47,275 nt of DNA. Source: a bacterium (GTDB taxonomy: Bacteria; Calditrichota; Calditrichia; RBG-13-44-9). The position numbers and the translations under genes were made by a program. The DNA is taken from NCBI GenBank assembly GCA_020350205.1, contig CP070707.1, positions 2,680,744 to 2,728,018 on the forward strand, in the 5' to 3' direction. Of the stretch, positions 45,984 through 47,275 are shown in pieces. Positions within the stretch are counted from its first letter, which is position 1, and each line of letters opens with the position of its first letter. Under the pieces are notes generated by a model that did no database searches, was not told the DNA's origin, and was given only the letters and a program-made list of their open reading frames with translations.

Positions 45984-47261
45984 GTGAATCAGGTTTTCGT
46001 TCGATCTGAGCAATTAGCCGACAAAATCCATGACATTAAACTTTACATTTCGGAATGGAAAGTCCTTTTCTCCTTGGATGGTAGTATGAATGGAAATGAT
46101 ATTGCCGGATTTTTGGAGACCGATCTGCAGGAAGTGCAGAAAGCTCTTGATAAATTGCAGGAGATGGGCTTAGTTCTACTGGAAGGTGGCGAAGTTCCTG
46201 TCACGGAAACGGGGGAATCAGAAGAAGAACCAGTTGAATTTCAAGATGAAACATTAAGTGCCTTTGAAGAAGTAAAGGAAGAGACAGAATTAGCAGAAGA
46301 GTCCGCATTTGAAGAGAGTGAACCACAGGAATTTAGTGAACCGGAAAAAACGCCCGACCTGCCTGAAGATCAGGATTTGTCTTTTCAGACTGAGGAGGAG
46401 AGCGAAAGTGAGGAACTGATAGCTCCTGAGGAGTTTGCACAGGAGGCTGGTGATGAATTTTCTCAACTCCCTCCGGATGAGGAAAGCGAGGGATTTGAAG
46501 AACTGAAAATCGAAGAACCAGCCGAAGAAAGTGAAGAGGGAAGTGAGCAGGATCTGGATAGTCTAATTAATGACCTTTTGAAAGAGGAATCTGTCTCAGA
46601 TCAGGAGGGCGGAGGACCCAAGATTTTGGACGAAGAGGAAATGGCTCAGTGGTCTGAAGAACAAATACAGCCGGAATCGACTCCATCTCCCACTGAACAA
46701 GAGGAGATTGAAATACCGGAGGATATCAGTGAAGCAGAACCTGAAACCGATCTAAAAATGGAATCGGATTTAGTGGAAGAAGAAACGATAGCACCTCCCG
46801 AAGAAGACCTCTCCCTTCCTGAGCAGGACGATTTACCAGAGGTTCAAGCTGAGGAAAGCGATCAGGAAGCTGCAGAGGTTACCCCACATCCTGCAGCAGA
46901 AGATCAGAAGACCATACTTGTGGTAGATGACAGTATTGTGATTCGTAAAATGGTAGAAATTGCTTTGGAAAATGAGAGTTATAATGTTATTTCAGTTGGC
47001 ACCGGGAAGGAAGCGTTCTCTTACTTAGATTCAGAAAATCCTGATCTGGTAATTCTGGATATTATGTTACCTGATGTGAATGGATTGGACATACTGAAAG
47101 CAATTAAAGCCAGGACTGAAATCCCCGTGGTTATGCTCTCTGCCAAAGATACTCCGAAAGAAACCAGTCAGGCCAAGGAACTGGGAGCAGACGATTTTAT
47201 TCCCAAGCCTTTCCGGGATGAAGAATTGGTTGGAAAAATTCATGAACTCATCGGTGAATAA
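45984..47261 (+). CDS. Response regulator with C-terminal receiver and acidic linker
   Basis: The 425-residue protein has three parts. Residues 1 to about 68 form a winged-helix-like domain (KLYISEWKVLFSLDGSMNGN, EVQKALDKLQEMGLVLLEGG). Residues about 70-305 are a very acidic, Glu-rich low-complexity stretch, probably disordered. Residues about 307-425 are a CheY-like receiver with acidic pair D315/D316, phospho-acceptor D359 (LVILDIMLPDVNG), the VVMLSAKD switch and K408 (IPKPF). A receiver at the C-terminus is the reverse of most DNA-binding regulators. AAGGAG precedes GTG 45984. No histidine kinase gene is in the window; a partner could lie downstream. Confidence 0.88.
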   Translation: MNQVFVRSEQLADKIHDIKLYISEWKVLFSLDGSMNGNDIAGFLETDLQEVQKALDKLQEMGLVLLEGGEVPVTETGESEEEPVEFQDETLSAFEEVKEETELAEESAFEESEPQEFSEPEKTPDLPEDQDLSFQTEEESESEELIAPEEFAQEAGDEFSQLPPDEESEGFEELKIEEPAEESEEGSEQDLDSLINDLLKEESVSDQEGGGPKILDEEEMAQWSEEQIQPESTPSPTEQEEIEIPEDISEAEPETDLKMESDLVEEETIAPPEEDLSLPEQDDLPEVQAEESDQEAAEVTPHPAAEDQKTILVVDDSIVIRKMVEIALENESYNVISVGTGKEAFSYLDSENPDLVILDIMLPDVNGLDILKAIKARTEIPVVMLSAKDTPKETSQAKELGADDFIPKPFRDEELVGKIHELIGE

Positions 47262-47275
47262 CTGCATCTATTGAG

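Noticed and set aside
1..47275. CRISPR arrays, insertion sequences, phage genes or tRNA genes.
   Set aside because: I saw no regularly spaced repeats, transposase or integrase motifs, or cloverleaf sequences by eye. A scan with dedicated tools could still find a weak case in the gaps at 33104-33709 and 45416-45983.

Overview
The window reads as chromosome from a moderately AT-rich, double-membraned bacterium. Lol lipoprotein-transport genes, a FadL-type outer-membrane barrel gene, CreD and a cis-prenyltransferase support a Gram-negative envelope. Gene order (secY-map-infA-rpmJ with no adk, fusA directly followed by rpsJ with no tuf) and the long RpoC (1424 aa) fit the FCB superphylum. Strong AGGAGG-type ribosome binding sites argue against a typical Bacteroidota genome, so a Calditrichota/KSB1-like or similar FCB lineage is my best guess. 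This placement is inference from layout, not from a phylogeny.

Region 1 (1-27773, all + strand) is one continuous macromolecular-synthesis supercluster: end of rplK, rplA, rplJ, rplL, rpoB, rpoC, rpsL, rpsG, fusA, then the S10, spc and alpha blocks (rpsJ to rplQ, including secY, map, infA, rpmJ and rpoA). Gaps are mostly under 60 bp. Several pairs overlap or abut (rplD/rplW, rplO/secY, secY/map, map/infA). A perfect hairpin with a T run closes the cluster after rplQ. S4, S14, L24 and L36 all carry putative zinc-ligand cysteines, and L17 has a long Lys/Glu/Ala tail.

Region 2 (27892-30771, +) holds a secreted GHL10-type glycoside-hydrolase-like protein and an orphan urocanate hydratase, followed by a terminator. 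Region 3 (33103 to 30991, -) is a two-gene envelope operon, a cis-prenyltransferase then creD.

Region 4 (33710-38476, +) is the most unusual part. It starts with a 906-residue protein joining an OmpR-type winged helix, a STAND-type P-loop NTPase, a HEAT-like segment and about seven glycine-rich membrane helices. Its start codon is preceded by exact 11-bp-spaced TTGAGA repeats that look like an operator for its own winged helix. A DUF169 protein and a membrane-anchored SRPBCC-GyrI-like fusion follow.

Region 5 (45415 to 38569, -) is a probable operon: lysS, a FadL-like barrel protein, lolC/E permease, lolD ATPase and recG. Region 6 (45984-47261, +) encodes a response regulator whose receiver domain is C-terminal, behind a winged-helix-like head and a roughly 230-residue acidic linker. 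It is preceded by a good sigma70-like promoter in an AT-rich 568-bp gap.

I saw no tRNA, rRNA, CRISPR array, insertion sequence or phage gene. The most promising system is the winged-helix-STAND-membrane protein with its putative self-operator.
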